A DNA stretch of 64,000 nt, taken from Dastarcus helophoroides. Lineage: Eukaryota; Arthropoda; Insecta; Coleoptera; Bothrideridae. Position 1 is the stretch's first letter; each line of letters starts with the position of its first letter. The notes under the pieces were generated by a model. It made no database searches. It was given only the letters and a program-made list of their open reading frames with translations, and was not told where the DNA came from. The stretch spans positions 33,318,992-33,382,991 of the forward strand of contig CM053329.1 in the NCBI GenBank assembly GCA_028583605.1, in the 5' to 3' direction. The position numbers and the translations under genes were made by a program. Of this stretch, positions 1 through 14,656 are shown one piece after another.

Positions 1-2296
1 TTGAAAAATATAAGAATAAAATATGTTACTTTTTTAAAGGTTTCACCTTTGTCCAAAATTTGATCATTACTCTTTATGTGCGAATCGGTTAAATGGGAAA
101 AAATTGCGCAGTTAAAGAATTAGCAAGCTGAAACATTCAATACCATCTTTATTTTTAAAATTATTTAAAAAAAGACAAATTTATTTACTTTATATTTTGC
201 TGGCCTTAACATTTATGATAGAGTAAATCTGGTCCAATTTAATTAATAAGAACTTTTAATAGCCTTAAACATTTGGCAATCAGGTTTTTTATTATTTATT
301 TCGTTTTGGAAAAACCATCATCAGCCTCATTTTTTTAAAGCACGATCCATACTTTTCTATAACAAATTTTAGAAACTATTTTTATTTTGAATATAACCCT
401 TATAAAAAAATTGTATACGGACCTCTATTACCGAGAATCTAAAGTTTTAAAGATAATTGGTGTTTATTATAATGTATGTACAGTACAGCGCACTTCAATT
501 AACTTTCCAAACTTAAACATAAACAAATAAATACAAAAGAAATAGCCTACATTACAATTTGAAATAATTTTGCGTTATACAGAATATTTCGTTTTTCTAC
601 AATCAAAACCCAGTTTGGTTTTATATATGTAATGCTCCAATTATATTTTCATTTTAAATTTCTCCTGAAAATTCTACACATGTTTTATGCAACAAACGTG
701 TATCCAAATTCCACTGTTTCTGAAATATTCTTAGTTAAAAGTCAATATTCATTTTCCATCACGCAACGACGACAGATTCATTTAGTTCCTTTAAAAATAC
801 CTATTTTAATTTAGAGCAAGGAAGTCTTTTACTTTAATTTTATCACAGTCAACTAAAATACTATGAAAAACATTAAATGAAACTATAGAAGTTGCAGTGG
901 AAACTGACGATCACATTATCAATTTAATTAACAGTATTTCGAAAACAGTTGAATTTAGATAGTATATGTATATGTATGTTACATAAAACCTGTGTAGAAT
1001 TTTCAGGACAATTGAAAATAAAAAAAATAATTGGGACATATTACATCCATAAATTCAAATTTGATTTTGATTGTGGAAGAGCGAAATGTATGTTGCTAAA
1101 TTATTTCAGATAAAAAAAAAATTAAGCGATTTCTAGAAGTTCTTTTAGCAATTTCTTTATCTATTAAAATTTGAAAGGTAATTGGGGGTGCGCATTTATA
1201 ACCAAGGCCCCGTATCTAGTTAAATTATTGATGAATAAATGAACAAACTTCCAATTTTTTAGCTGTTAGCAATGAAGCACTAATAAATTAATTAATTGAC
1301 AAATAGATAACGGAAATTCAAGCAAATCTGAAAACATTACTATTAAACTTTATTAATGATAAAAACGCAACAAAATTTAAAAATTTCCACAAGTTTTCGA
1401 TAAATATTTGCTAACACCGGACTAGGTTTCGCATTACTGCATCATCGGCGGTCATACCAGCAATTTGTTTAGCCGTTGTTATGATAACAAGTTCCATGGA
1501 TCAAAGACTCCGAATATTCCGTCTAATTAAAATGTCAAACTTAAAAACATTTTAAAAAAACATTCATAAAATAGACAGCTTGAAAAAGTTTCCGTCCTGT
1601 TATAAAATAAATAATATTTTCTGTCTGAATGTAAATCTCAAAATATTATTCATATTCATATTTAAGGAAAACTTCTGCTTCGAAATTAAGCTAAGAAACT
1701 TAATAAATAAACGTACAATTTTCTGGTACTTATTGAAATTATCAATAGGGCCAGTGCATGGTTTAAAATTAATGGGATCTTACATAGGTGTCTCAATCAT
1801 TATGTCATTTATTTTAAAAGAAGGTAGAGAAAAATAATAATGTTACGGGTGCGCAATTATTTTTTTTAAATGTTATTAATACTAGACAGTGACCAAAGTT
1901 TGGAGTTCGTTTCGGCTAGTTTCTACTCTGGTTTCGGTTTCGGCCAAAAACTCGTTAAAAGATCTGTCAAGACGAAACTGTAACTTTCTCCTAAATTTTA
2001 AGGCTAAACTGGGAATTTTCAGAAATAAATTTAAACTTTAAGGAAAACTAGACATTTCAAAAACATTTATAGATAAAAATATGGTCAAATTTTCCAGTTT
2101 ATATAGAGAATTTTGGGAAAACAAAACAAGAAAAGTTCAAAACCCATTTCAAAAATAAGATTGATATTTCGAATGAAAATTTAAAATATCGAGAAAAAAG
2201 TCAAAGCTTTAGAATTAAAATAAAAATTGAAAACACCAAATAAAAGTTTTCACAGAAATATCCATATTTCGGTTTTTAGGATCAAATTAAAAGTTA
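1..2296. other. AT-rich intergenic DNA, no gene seen
   Basis: No convincing coding exon, RNA gene or transposon end was found. The short open frames at 632-814 and 1580-1837 have the composition of the surrounding AT-rich DNA and match no family I know. From about 1980 to 2290 the sequence becomes the A-rich quasi-periodic type (runs of AAATTT-like words) that recurs elsewhere in the window. Confidence 0.6.
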
Positions 2297-2404
2297 AGCA
2301 GATGCTGTTTTTTTAACATATCTGAAGCAGCAGTGTATAATGGTTTGTCGAATTAAAAGGTTGAAACCAGGCTACTATCATGACTATTATCTGCGTAGCT
2401 TATA
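2297..2404 (-). mobile_element. LINE reverse-transcriptase fragment
   Basis: This short stretch is recognisably the same sequence as 51010-51115, which lies in the reverse-transcriptase region of the minus-strand LINE (the part coding for the YADD-like box and the KPLSIAASDRL stretch). Shared words include gatctgaagcagc-like and taatggtttgt sequence and the closing gcgtagct. It ends exactly where the palindromic element at 2405 begins, so the LINE scrap was probably the target of that insertion. Only about 100 bases are left and it codes for nothing. Confidence 0.6.
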
Positions 2405-4266
2405 CAGGGTCCGCCATTAATGCGTGGATGGAAGATAGCTCTTAAGCTTGAGAAGATATCAAAATAAAATTTTATCCAGTGATGTACATTTATAGGGAGC
2501 ACATTTAAAAATTATTTTCATTTTATCGTACTAGTCATATACAGAGTGTTTAATAGAACGCCATGTATATTTTTACATATTTGGATAGTACTATAAAAAT
2601 GAAGAAAAATATAATGGATTTTATGGGGGTTTGACGGGTCCTTTTCCTAATAGAGGATCATAAATCCGGAAATAGGACTCCGATGCAACCATTTGTAAAC
2701 ACTCAGTATTATGTAGTATTAACCAATTTGCAACATAAACAATCATTGATAGATTTTTATTTTTCATAAATCATTAAAATGTTTTATATTTTTAGTTACA
2801 CAGTTAGATGGTTTGCAAATTCAAGAATTGCTAAAAAAATTTAAATAGAATGGCCAATTTTTATTACCTAATATGAAAAGAAGAGAAAATAACCTTTTTA
2901 ATAATACCAATTACGTGAAGTTTCTTTTGATAGGTTTCATGCAAATTAATTTTCAAATTAATTTTTTTTAATTTTTAAGTTTTTTTGGTGGAAAGGACTG
3001 GTCCTTGGTTATCTTTAAAAATTGCTTCGCAAAATTTGTTATGTTTTTTAATCTTTCATGGTTTCATGGTACAAGTTTGTATTTCAATGTTTTGAAGTTT
3101 TTGGTACACAAATGGGATTATTTGTAATTATTATTAATTAAATAAATAGTTATGATTATTACCATTTAGACAAATCGTTAATATTTGTAAATAATTATCA
3201 AAATTAAGCAGATATTTAATCAGGTACCCGAAAAATTGACAATTAAAAATATGTATTTTATAGGATCGTTTACATGTAAACTTTCGAAAGTCTGAGGAGA
3301 TATTAAAATGAAATTTTGTCCAGTAATATACATCTATTGGGGGCACTTTTTGAAATTATTTTCATTTTATTGCACTGATCATATACAAAATGTTGACATA
3401 AACTCGTTTTTAAATAGAACGCCCTGTTATTTTTGCATATTTAAATCGTTCCATAAAAATGCAGTAAAATAATTTAAGGTTTATGGGAGTTTAAATGAGT
3501 TATTTTCCCAGTAGAGACTCCTAAATCCGAAAACACTCTATATGATCTAGTACTAACCAAGATGTAACATAAGCAATCATTGATAGTCTTAAGTTTTCAT
3601 AAACCATAAGAATGTTGTCATATATTCTTTAGTTATACAAAGTGATCCAGGTTTGCAAATCTAATAATTACTAAAAAATTTTAAATGAAAAGTTCATTTG
3701 CATGGAATCTATCAAATGTAACCTCACATAATGTAGTACAGTTGGAAAGCTAATTTTATCTTATTTTCATATTAAGTGATAAAAATAGATCATTCTATTT
3801 AAAATGTTTTAGTAAATTTTGGATTTGCAAACCTCGATCACTCTGTATAAGTAAAAAATCTAAGACAACATGTTTATGGTTTATGGAAACTAAAACACTA
3901 TCAATGATTGTTTTTGTTGCAAATTAATCAATACTACATTATACTGAGTGTTTACAAATGACTGCATCAGAGTCCTGTCTCCGGATTTATGATCCTCTAT
4001 TGGGAAAACGATCCAACAAAGCACCTATAAACCTCAAATTATTTTACTGCATTTTTATAGGGCTATCCAAATATGTAAAAATATTTAGGGTGTTCTATTT
4101 AAGAAAAATTTAGTTTATATGACCACTCTTTATATGATCGGTACAATAAAATGAAAATAATTTTAAAATGTGCTCCCTATAGATATACGCTACTGGGCAA
4201 AATTTCATTTTGATGTCTTTTCAGGCTTAGAATCTGTTCTCCGTCCACGCACTAATGGCGGACCTG
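2405..4266. mobile_element. Palindromic (foldback-type) transposable element with long inverted arms
   Basis: The left end reads CAGGGTCCGCCATTAATGCG and the right end is its inverted near-copy (CGCACTAATGGCGGACCTG). The arms continue inward for about 500 bases each (2405-2900 and 3770-4266), sharing blocks such as the GTGCTCCCTATAGAT-type stretch and a GGATTTATGATCCTC-type stretch. The flanks read tata on both sides, a possible target-site duplication. A third, more diverged copy of the arm lies inside in direct orientation (about 3285-3690), so the element contains an extra arm or a nested relative. There is no transposase frame, so it must have moved with enzymes from elsewhere. Confidence 0.75.
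2985..3094 (+). repeat. Degenerate copy of the hammerhead-like dispersed repeat
   Basis: It carries the family's outer end (ttggtggaaaggactggtcc) and tail (taatctttcatggtttcatg, then acaagtttgtatttcaatg). The CTGAAGA-hairpin-GAAAC core is lost; only a gcttcgca scrap remains. It sits inside the palindromic element, between its arms, so it inserted later. Confidence 0.6.
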
Positions 4267-5514
4267 TATAAGTTCGAAATTTCACAACAAATTTTGAAAG
4301 ACTCCAAAAAAATTTTAATGATGTGAAAGATTTTAAACATACAAAAATTATTTTTTCATTTTTATTTGTTATAATGAATTTCGATTTTAAACCAACAATT
4401 TCTTACAACTCTGAATTTTCTAATTTTTCTTAAAATTATGAATGCAAAGTCAAACTTTTGATGTTGCAGTTGACATCTTACGAAAGAAATGATCAAAAAG
4501 CGAATAATTCGAGAATTACACTTTATTTCTAATATTTTTATTTTTATGAATTTAGGATTAAAATATTTTGAATTCAGGACCTTAAAATTTGCATATTTAT
4601 TCTGGTAGTTTTAACTTAGAGCTTATATTTTGAAAAAGATTTAAAAGTAATAGAAGTTTAAAGATTTCGAAATTTTAAGTATAAAATCCAAATTCTGAAG
4701 AAAAAAATAATAAGGTAAAGATGTGGAAAGAAAAAAGTCAAAAAAGTTAAATTTTGGACTCGTTTGCATATATATTTTTAGTTTTTATCCTTGAAGTCAA
4801 AATTTTAATATATAACTTAAATTTTTACTTTTAGAATTTTCTAAATTTTTAATTTTGAATCTGGGACATAATTTTGAACATAATCAATAAATAAGGATTG
4901 GGCACCCTTTTTCGTTACAAGGGTTTTGTTTCGATAATGCTAAAATAAAACTAAAAACGTTATTGTGTGATACATCGATAAATTTAAAATAGAAATAGAC
5001 TTTTTAACTTGTTATAAAAAAATAGAGATTTTATTAAAAAAAAATTATGTTTATTGATCGAAGATGAAATGTCGAATAAAAAAATTTATGACATAATCTT
5101 TATTTTTATTTAAAGTTGCAATGACAGTTTATTTAATTTTTTTATTATAAGTATTAAGAACAGAAAAACACCTCAGTCCAAACTTTGCTTTTCTTAAAAA
5201 TATTTCAGAAATTAAATCGTTATCAAGTTTGTAAGTTTTTCAATTGCGTAACTTTTTCTCCATCTAATCTAATCAGTTTTTCTTGTCATTAGTGAGATGC
5301 CCATAATGGTCCTCCGTATCTTGGGCACAGTTTATAATGCATATGTGATTAAAATATAAATGCTGATCGTATGTAATAAGTGTTACTTTAATTTAGATAA
5401 GAAAGGGATTTTTGAGTGTTGGGTAGTGTATATATACATATGTTGGCTGTAGAGATTTCATTTAGCTTCAATTAGAATTCGAGCAAACACCTTGATCTTT
5501 CCTCTGACAAAACA
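4267..5514. other. AT-rich upstream intergenic DNA
   Basis: Mostly quasi-periodic AT-rich DNA (about 4300-4870) with no coding signal. The last 100 bases contain the likely promoter of the downstream gene, listed separately. Confidence 0.5.
5429..5462 (+). promoter_or_regulatory. TATA box and initiator of the first protease homologue
   Basis: TATATATA at 5429-5436 is followed about 30 bases later by TTTCATTTAG (5456-5465), an arthropod TCATT-type initiator. The start codon follows at 5515, giving a 5' untranslated region of about 55 bases. The spacing is right for a focused RNA polymerase II promoter. Confidence 0.5.
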
Positions 5515-8256
5515 ATGAATATAATATTGCTTGTAGTATTGGCTGTAATACCTTTAGCTAGCCTAAGTAAGTAAAATATCATAAAAATTAACTTATAAAT
5601 CATTTGTCCATATGTCTAGGTCTAACTGTGAGAGATGTACCAAACGAGCCTTATTCACACATAGTAAGTTTATGAGTTCAATTTCATGAGTGTTTAAGAA
5701 AAAAGTAATTACTTATCCCAAAAAAAGCAACGTCTAATGGTTAAGGCAATTTTTTAAACTATTTTAAATAAATATTACGATTTTAGGCAGAAATTCACGT
5801 TGATGGTTTAGCATGTGTGGGAGTTCTTTACGGAAAAAAATGCATACTTACTTCCGCTAAGTGTGCTGACTATTGGTTGGTACTCTATTTATTTATTATA
5901 TAATAGTAATAATTTACAGTATGATTGATTTACATTTTCAAAGGTAGTTAACAATAAAAGTACAAAATTATGTAAACTTTCTTCATTTGTGGTTCCATAT
6001 TTTATGCTATTTATTTTCAATATTACATTGTTTCTTTGATGACATTATTTGATATTTTATTAATAACAAAAAATGATTTTGATTATAGCGAAGACAGCGT
6101 ATATATTCGAACATATAATCCTTCGGAAAAGCGGTACATGACAAACCGTGTTGTCGAAACTTATACAAATAGTCCTTTCTTCAATGTTCGAGACATGGGA
6201 GTTCTAGTGGTAAGTAATTTCAACTTATTTTAATTTTATTAAAAAAATGGTGGTCAAAAATGTTTCCAATAAATGATATAGAAGAAAAAATAATTATTCA
6301 GTTAGCAGTTTTTATGCACTAGAAAATTGTAAAATCATGTGGTGATTAATATAACGACAAATTTGCACAGTCGTGAATATTACTTATAGAACCATAGAAC
6401 CACATTTAAATATAAAGCCAAGAGAATTGTAGTACTCCTTAATTGTTATTATTTTGTAATGTATTCAGTTTGCAGAGGTAAGAATTTTCATCAAACTTAA
6501 GTACCTGATGAAATGTTTTTCTTTTGATATTAACAATATTATATTTTAGCAATTTTAATTATTTTCAATAGTACAAACTTACGTACATATAATTAGCCAC
6601 CCATCTAGATAACTTTTTTGTTAAATTTGGAAAAATTGCAAAAAATTGTGCAGCGGAATTTTATGAAGGTTGGTTCTTTTAAATAGAACACCTCTATATT
6701 ACTGTTCATGGTGAACTCTTATTGACCGGAAATATTATGTTTTTTAATTTTATTTGTTATTTCTTGGGCCCAGTTTGAAAATATTTAAATTTTTATTGTT
6801 TGTTGACAATATTCTAAACAGTTTTTGAAATACGACTACTTGATATTTAAATTTATTTAAAAACGTCACCTCATGACAGTTGACAAAATAAGAGGTTAGT
6901 TTATTTTACATAGAATAGGTAAAAATAAAAAATAGAAGACCAAAATTAGATCTGAAAAAAAATCGTTTTTTTTGATAAATTATGAAAATATAAAAAATAC
7001 ATATAAAAGGTTGTAGCACTGGACATTGACGTTTCGCTCTCATTCGAGCTCGTCAGCAGTGCATAACATGGAAAGGGAACAATGAGGGAGAAATTCTTAG
7101 AAATAAAAATTTTGAAAAATATAAAAAAATTTTTAACATGAATAGACGTTTCATCAATAATTTACTGTGGTAAAAATTTAAATATTTGAAGCCCGATCCA
7201 CAAGAAACAACTACTCCGAAAATTTGCAAGTCCCATTTTTTAGGCCCTCTTTCTTTTGATTCAAAAATACTGCAAATATAACTTTAGGGGGGATGGAGGA
7301 GTGTTTACTTCTCATGGCCGAAATTTCACGTCTTCACTGGAAAACTCTAAATTCGAATAAGATTACTTAGGTGGCCATGAAAAAATATAAATTTTCGATC
7401 TCCTGTAGTTTTTCATATAACTAAACGTTTGCAAGAAAATCGTGTCAACTAAAGCAGAGTATTATCAAAATGATCATCATCTAAATATAACTAAGCTTAG
7501 GGGACATTTTACATTTTTTAGTAAACTGCATTAATTATTTTATAACAAACATTGAAAATGCCCCCCCGGAATACAACTTGCTATTCTTCTCCACCTAGAT
7601 TGACGAGAGGATCACTGTAATTGGCCGGGGAATCATTTTAGGACACAGGTTTATAGGAAGAAAAAGCCTTATTTTCGCCGCAGAAATACGCTCTTAAAAT
7701 TCGTGCATGAAATTTTAAATTATGATGTATTTTGTAAATGTCAGAATTACTAAAATTATTATTAATTGCAGCTACGTAATCCTACGAATTCGGTCTATTT
7801 GGATAATTCACTTATACTACCTAATACAAACGTCAAGGGTGAGTTGGTCTACAAAAGTCTAAGATACAGTGAAGAAGTAAATATCGAACCTTCGTTAAAG
7901 TGTTCTGATGAACATGGTAAATATTTTTCACCCTCTGGTTCAATATGTGCTACCCAAACCGTATTTCGAGAGGAATGCTATGTAAGTCCTTAAAAGTCTA
8001 ATTCGACATCCTCATAAACTGGTATTTAAAATAGAATATTTTATGAAGCACACTGTAATTAACTTAAATTTTTAAAAATGTTTTATTTCAGGCTCCTACA
8101 GGGTCACCGCTTTTTAGTAATAACAGACTAGTAGGAATTGCTTCGTGGTGTGAAAGTCTTGCAAATAAAGCACAGGAATATATGGTTTATACTGATGTAA
8201 CCCATAAGGACAATTTGAAATTTTTGAATGAAACTGCGTGGAGTCACTGTAATTAA
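5515..8256 (+). CDS. Secreted serine protease homologue, catalytically dead (S1 family)
   Basis: Six exons give 226 residues: 5515-5566, 5620-5663, 5787-5875, 6089-6209, 7772-7981 and 8092-8256. All borders are GT-AG and the frame stays open. Residues 1-19 are a hydrophobic signal peptide (MNIILLVVLAVIPLAS). The chymotrypsin fold is clear: the TAAHC box reads TSAKC (Lys57 replaces the catalytic His), the Asp box reads RDMGVL (Asp97 kept), and the GDSGGP box reads APTGSP (Thr175 replaces Ser). The Ile-Val-Gly-Gly activation start is also absent, so the protein cannot be activated or cut peptides by the usual mechanism. Proteins of this type commonly act as binding partners, decoys or clip-cascade cofactors; which applies here is unknown. 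Exon 3 uses the weak donor GTTGGT. A hammerhead ribozyme lies antisense in intron 4. The closest relative in the window is the minus-strand gene ending at 56571, which shares the extra Cys in the KKCILTSAKC box. Confidence 0.85.
7016..7062 (-). ncRNA. Hammerhead ribozyme, type I with short stem III
   Basis: Read on the minus strand from 7062: stem I 5' strand GCACTG; core CTGACGA (7056-7050); stem II GCTC/GAGC (7049-7046 and 7039-7036) with loop GAATGA; GAA of the core; then the short stem III AC/GT (7032-7031 and 7024-7023) with a six-base loop; C17 at 7022; and stem I 3' strand CAGTGC (7021-7016). Every invariant base of the hammerhead core is present and all helices pair perfectly. Cleavage is expected between 7022 and 7021. 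Hammerheads with a minimal stem III are known from Penelope-like retroelements and related short retroelements, so this is probably a retroelement relic. No reverse-transcriptase frame remains beside it. It lies antisense within intron 4 of the protease homologue, so the gene's own transcript would not contain the active form. Confidence 0.85.
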
Positions 8257-10623
8257 ATTTAATAATGATCGGAATATATGTTAAAAATATGTTTTACTTT
8301 TGTTGCTTTATTTGTCTAATCCAATTATTTTATCTTAAACATGTATAAAATGTTTTTTAATAATTAAGGAGGAGAAAATGATATGCTACTTATTATAAGT
8401 GGCTCATATTTTTAAAAACACTTCGAAATGGATTAAATAATTATAAAAATCGCTACACTTACAATTAGCTATAAGAAATATAATTAGATGAAATATTTTT
8501 ACTAAAACAAAAATGAATTCACTTTAAAACGTTTGATCAACTTTAAAATAAATGTTTAAGCTTTAAAAGAATACTTCAAACTATAAAAAAAATTCGGCCC
8601 GTAAATAGCAATTGTTCCCGAGCGAAATTAGTCCATTTATTTTCTGCCATTTTCTCTTTCTGTCGCACGTTACAGCGTCGAACTTGTCTTTGGATGCTGC
8701 CAAGAGGAAAAGAAAATTCACTTCCTTTTCTTTCTTTAGCGTGCCCAGAATCCAAGTTTCCATTTTAATATTTGCAATGTTTAAGTTTATCAAGTCGTTT
8801 AAAATATACTACCATAAAAACAAAGACCAAACCAAAGAAAATTGTGTATTTATGCAAATTAGATTAGTAAAAGATACACTTCTAATTACTAAAAGTGTTT
8901 CATATTCTCTTACCGTCATCGATTTTTTTAGAAACAACTGCAGAAACAAAACTAAAAGACTTAAATAACCCGGTAGCAGAGTATGTTAACCATATCGGAG
9001 CTAAACTCTTCCAAACTTCCAAATTGAAATTAGCGCAAAGAGGAGACTGAGGAATGTCACTAATATAATGTATATCGGTCTTAAGTCTCCATTATAGAAT
9101 TCTTCAAGGAGCATCCATTTGTGATTTTCAATTTATTTTCAGTTGTCACACCAACCCAGTAAGTTCACTCAAAAATGTGATCTTTCTCAATTTTGTTTAG
9201 CGTTAGAGATTCAGCAAGAAATTAGTAAGAAAACTTTCTGAGAATCAAAAAATACTTCCGAATGTATCCACTTGATATGAGACACGCTGTATAAGGGCCC
9301 TATATTTCGGTATGTCAACCAGACCAGAGGCAAAACTCATTTGCAGAGATTGTGGAAGTGTTTTGTCAGCGATGAGCGTTTCTGTCAGCGGATAGGTAGG
9401 GTACAATTCGAAATGAAACCGCACATTTTACAGCTACACTCTATATTTTAGGGTACATTACATACATTTTAAAAAAAATGGCGATTTCTAGTTTTTTCTT
9501 AATAAAATCAAGATGAATGACAATTCAGTTGTTTTCTCAGCGGAATATTATCAGGCATTAAATTCTGCACTACTTTGTATATTTAAGCTTGCTTGTATCT
9601 CCAATAGTTTACGAGATCCCTGTAGTGGGAATCAAATTTGGTATAACCTGTATATAAATAGCCATAAAAATTAAGTGACGGATGAGTATATGAGGATGTA
9701 TTGATATCTAGTTAGTGCAGACTGGTTCCATAGGTGAACAAAATATTGCGATATACAATAAAGAACAATAAATCATTAGAAATGTCAGTGTAAGGTTTTA
9801 GGTCAAAAAGTCAAACCAGCTTTGCGCAACAAAATATGAAAAAAAGGATATCGACCGAAATTTTGAAAATCGGAAAATTGGAGTATCTATTATCAAGTAC
9901 CTGCATTTGAAGGAGTTTAAAGGTCAATAAATTTAGGAAGATACACTTAATACTCTTGACGATCAATGTTCTTCGGATGTGATCGTGATTTAGATTGCAA
10001 GCTTCAAAAGAGGTAAATTTTTCATTGCAGATAAAGTGCAATTGGGAAGGTCACTTTGTGAGTCCGTCCCCGAAAATATGAAGAGGTTTATGACATAGAT
10101 TTATCAGACCACAGAATTGGGATAAAACGAATATCTGAGTCTCTGAATATTTTATATAAACGTGTCCATGATTTACGTCGATTTGAATATAAGAAAAATT
10201 TTTACAAAATAGATCTTCAGATATCTAAATGTTGACCAGAAGCATATATGGGTAGAACTATTGTGTTTGATCTATGCTCGGTTTGAAAAGGATGAAAACT
10301 TTTTAAGCCGCTTTGTTACTATGAATAGAGACACTCACTCTGGTTTTCCAAAATGTAATAAGTTTCCTGTTGAAAGTTTCCCTGAAAAAATTCTTGTTCC
10401 AGTTTTTTGGGAGTGGAATAATTGATTATCTAGATAAGAGTGGAACAATAACTGAGGATTAATTTTCGACATTACTGATGACTAAAGACCGCAATTTAAG
10501 CACTAAAAATCTTTAAAATAAGCGCTTACGTTAGCACTAAAAATAGTCATTTTAAGCATTAGAAACAATATTTTAAGAATTTATTTCCAAATAATGTATA
10601 TACATACATAATTTTCTCCAACA
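8257..10623. other. Intergenic DNA with repeat scraps
   Basis: No gene was recognised. The overlapping open frames at 8581-8968 (both strands) match nothing I know. Around 9585-9655 lies a copy of a dispersed repeat (TATCTCCAATAGTTTACGAG, then a GATCCCTGTAG box and a caaatttgg box) also present near 22880, 47120, 47800 and 52640. Confidence 0.5.
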
Positions 10624-11152
10624 CTAGTCATCGTCAACATTATTATCATTAATATTACAAAGGCTTACTAAATATCGTTTTAGCTTTTCTTTGCTAAAAT
10701 TTGGGCATCTGCCCGAAAGAATATTATATTTTAATTTAGAAAATGTTCTTTCTACCTCTACAGTCTTAAAACACATAATTTTGTCCACTGCTAATTCGAC
10801 TTTAGCTTCATTCCCACAAAACATTTCTGAAATATTTTTTAAAGTTTGCCATCCAGTATTCTCACCTATTACCTGTTACAATTTTTAAAAAATCTTATTT
10901 CTCTTATCCCCAGGGATTCTAGATATTTTTCCATTATATCTTTTGCGACTTTAATTAAAGCTAGTAATTCATGTCATTTTTCCAAAGCATTGAATCACAC
11001 AAATCAGAGTAGTTAGAAGCAATAAAACTAAGAGCATTCTTAACACTTTGTTGCTGAAAAAGTTCTTTAACGCTTGCTAAAGATGGCGTATCATCTTCGT
11101 CGAAGTAGTCCACATTTTGACTAAATGAAGCAAAATTCTTAAAATAATGCAC
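10624..11152 (-). pseudogene. hAT-type transposase relic (C-terminal dimerisation region)
   Basis: Two separated open pieces, 10961-11152 and 10624-10888, read in the same direction. The second contains VERTFSKLKYNILS, then an NFSKEKLKRYLVSLCN stretch near the C-terminus. This matches the C-terminal dimerisation segment of hAT transposases (VERSFS...L...NL..YL...CN). The N-terminal zinc finger and most of the catalytic core are absent, and the pieces are broken by stops near 10890-10960. It is a dead fragment, not a working enzyme. The exact hAT subfamily cannot be told from this much sequence. Confidence 0.6.
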
Positions 11153-12130
11153 AAGAGCTGAAATTCAAGTATCTTGTTAATTTTGGTTGAAGTGGCAAAG
11201 GTAGATCAGGAGCCGTTTCTTTAAACATTTGGATTCTTGAAGGTGCTTTTTCCGAATTTGTGAACGAATATTTATAATGTGTCATTTAATAAAAACGCAA
11301 CTTAGATGTTTTTTTTTTAATTTAGAATGAAGAAATTTCCAAAGGAAACGTGAACAAACTTACAATGTAATAAACACGAAATAATATTGATAAAATGAAT
11401 CTATCTCCAAAATTCAAATATACCTACAATTGCACTCCTATTGAGAGATATTGTATGGTATAGGGCGAGGGCTAATAAGTAGAAGAAAATCCTCTAATTT
11501 TCATGAACATCCTGATGTAATCATAATTAAAATGCAATTAAGGGATTATGAAATTGTGGAAAATCTCATTATTATGTTTCTATAAGCAACTATTTTCTAT
11601 TATAAGCTTTCTTAGCAATAACCTCTCAAAATTAGCAAAAATAAGCATTTTAAGCATTTTGCTTGAACTTCCGGGCATTACTGATGACTCTACGAGAAAA
11701 AAAAAGAAAAGATGTGGAAAGTTGTTCAAAGATATTTTGTTTTTGTAGGACAATATCTCTGCACACAAATTCGTGATTTAAAGTTCGAAGTTCATTTCTG
11801 TTTTCAACCGAGAAAAAAGTAGTAAATTTTCTTTTAACAAAGAGGTTATAGAAACTGTGGAGGCCTGGTCTTCAGGGCAAGATAATTTTTTTTTTTGAAG
11901 AGATGTTGCAGGTTTGGTTTAATAAAATGGATCAAGTGAAGAGGAGAATATGTTGCATAATCTAATATTTTGACTTTCAAATTTTGTTTACTTTTATAGT
12001 AGGCTAAGAATTGTTCAATACCTCTTCGTTGTTCCAACTCAAATGCTTTAAAATAAAGATTCAAACAAATATATATTTTTTTAAGTATTTTATTATTGGT
12101 TTTAATATGAACTTTGTACTATAATAAATT
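11153..12130. other. Intergenic DNA and 3' region of the first active protease
   Basis: No gene seen. The minus-strand open frame at 11846-12064 overlaps the likely 3' end of the protease transcript. A minus-strand AATAAA signal at 12089-12094 lies about 40 bases past the protease stop codon and is probably its polyadenylation signal. Confidence 0.5.
12089..12094 (-). terminator. Polyadenylation signal AATAAA
   Basis: AATAAA on the minus strand about 40 bases beyond the stop codon at 12131, followed by A/T-rich sequence. The paralogue at 22004 has the same signal at 21962-21967, about the same distance from its stop. Confidence 0.5.
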
Positions 12131-14586
<2,456 letters not shown>

Positions 14587-14620
14587 ATTTATGGTCGACT
14601 CTTGTCCTACAATTAATTAG

Positions 14621-14656
14621 ACTGACAGATATGAGTTTTAATCAAAACCTTTTATA
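14621..14656 (-). promoter_or_regulatory. TATA box and TCAGT initiator of the first active protease
   Basis: On the minus strand TATAAAAGG (14656-14648) is followed by TCAGT (14625-14621), with about 33 bases from the first T to the initiator A. The start codon is at 14586. The paralogue has the same pair in the same arrangement, so this promoter is conserved and probably drives strong, regulated transcription. Confidence 0.75.

Noticed and set aside
5867..5882. Alternative exon 3 end at 5879 using GTACTC as donor
   Set aside because: It would give phase 0 and put the next exon out of frame; the GTTGGT donor at 5876 keeps the frame and the family's intron phase.
8581..8968. Overlapping open frames of 70 and 118 codons on opposite strands
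   Set aside because: Neither shows a family motif, a splice pattern or a promoter; the surrounding composition alone can keep such frames open.
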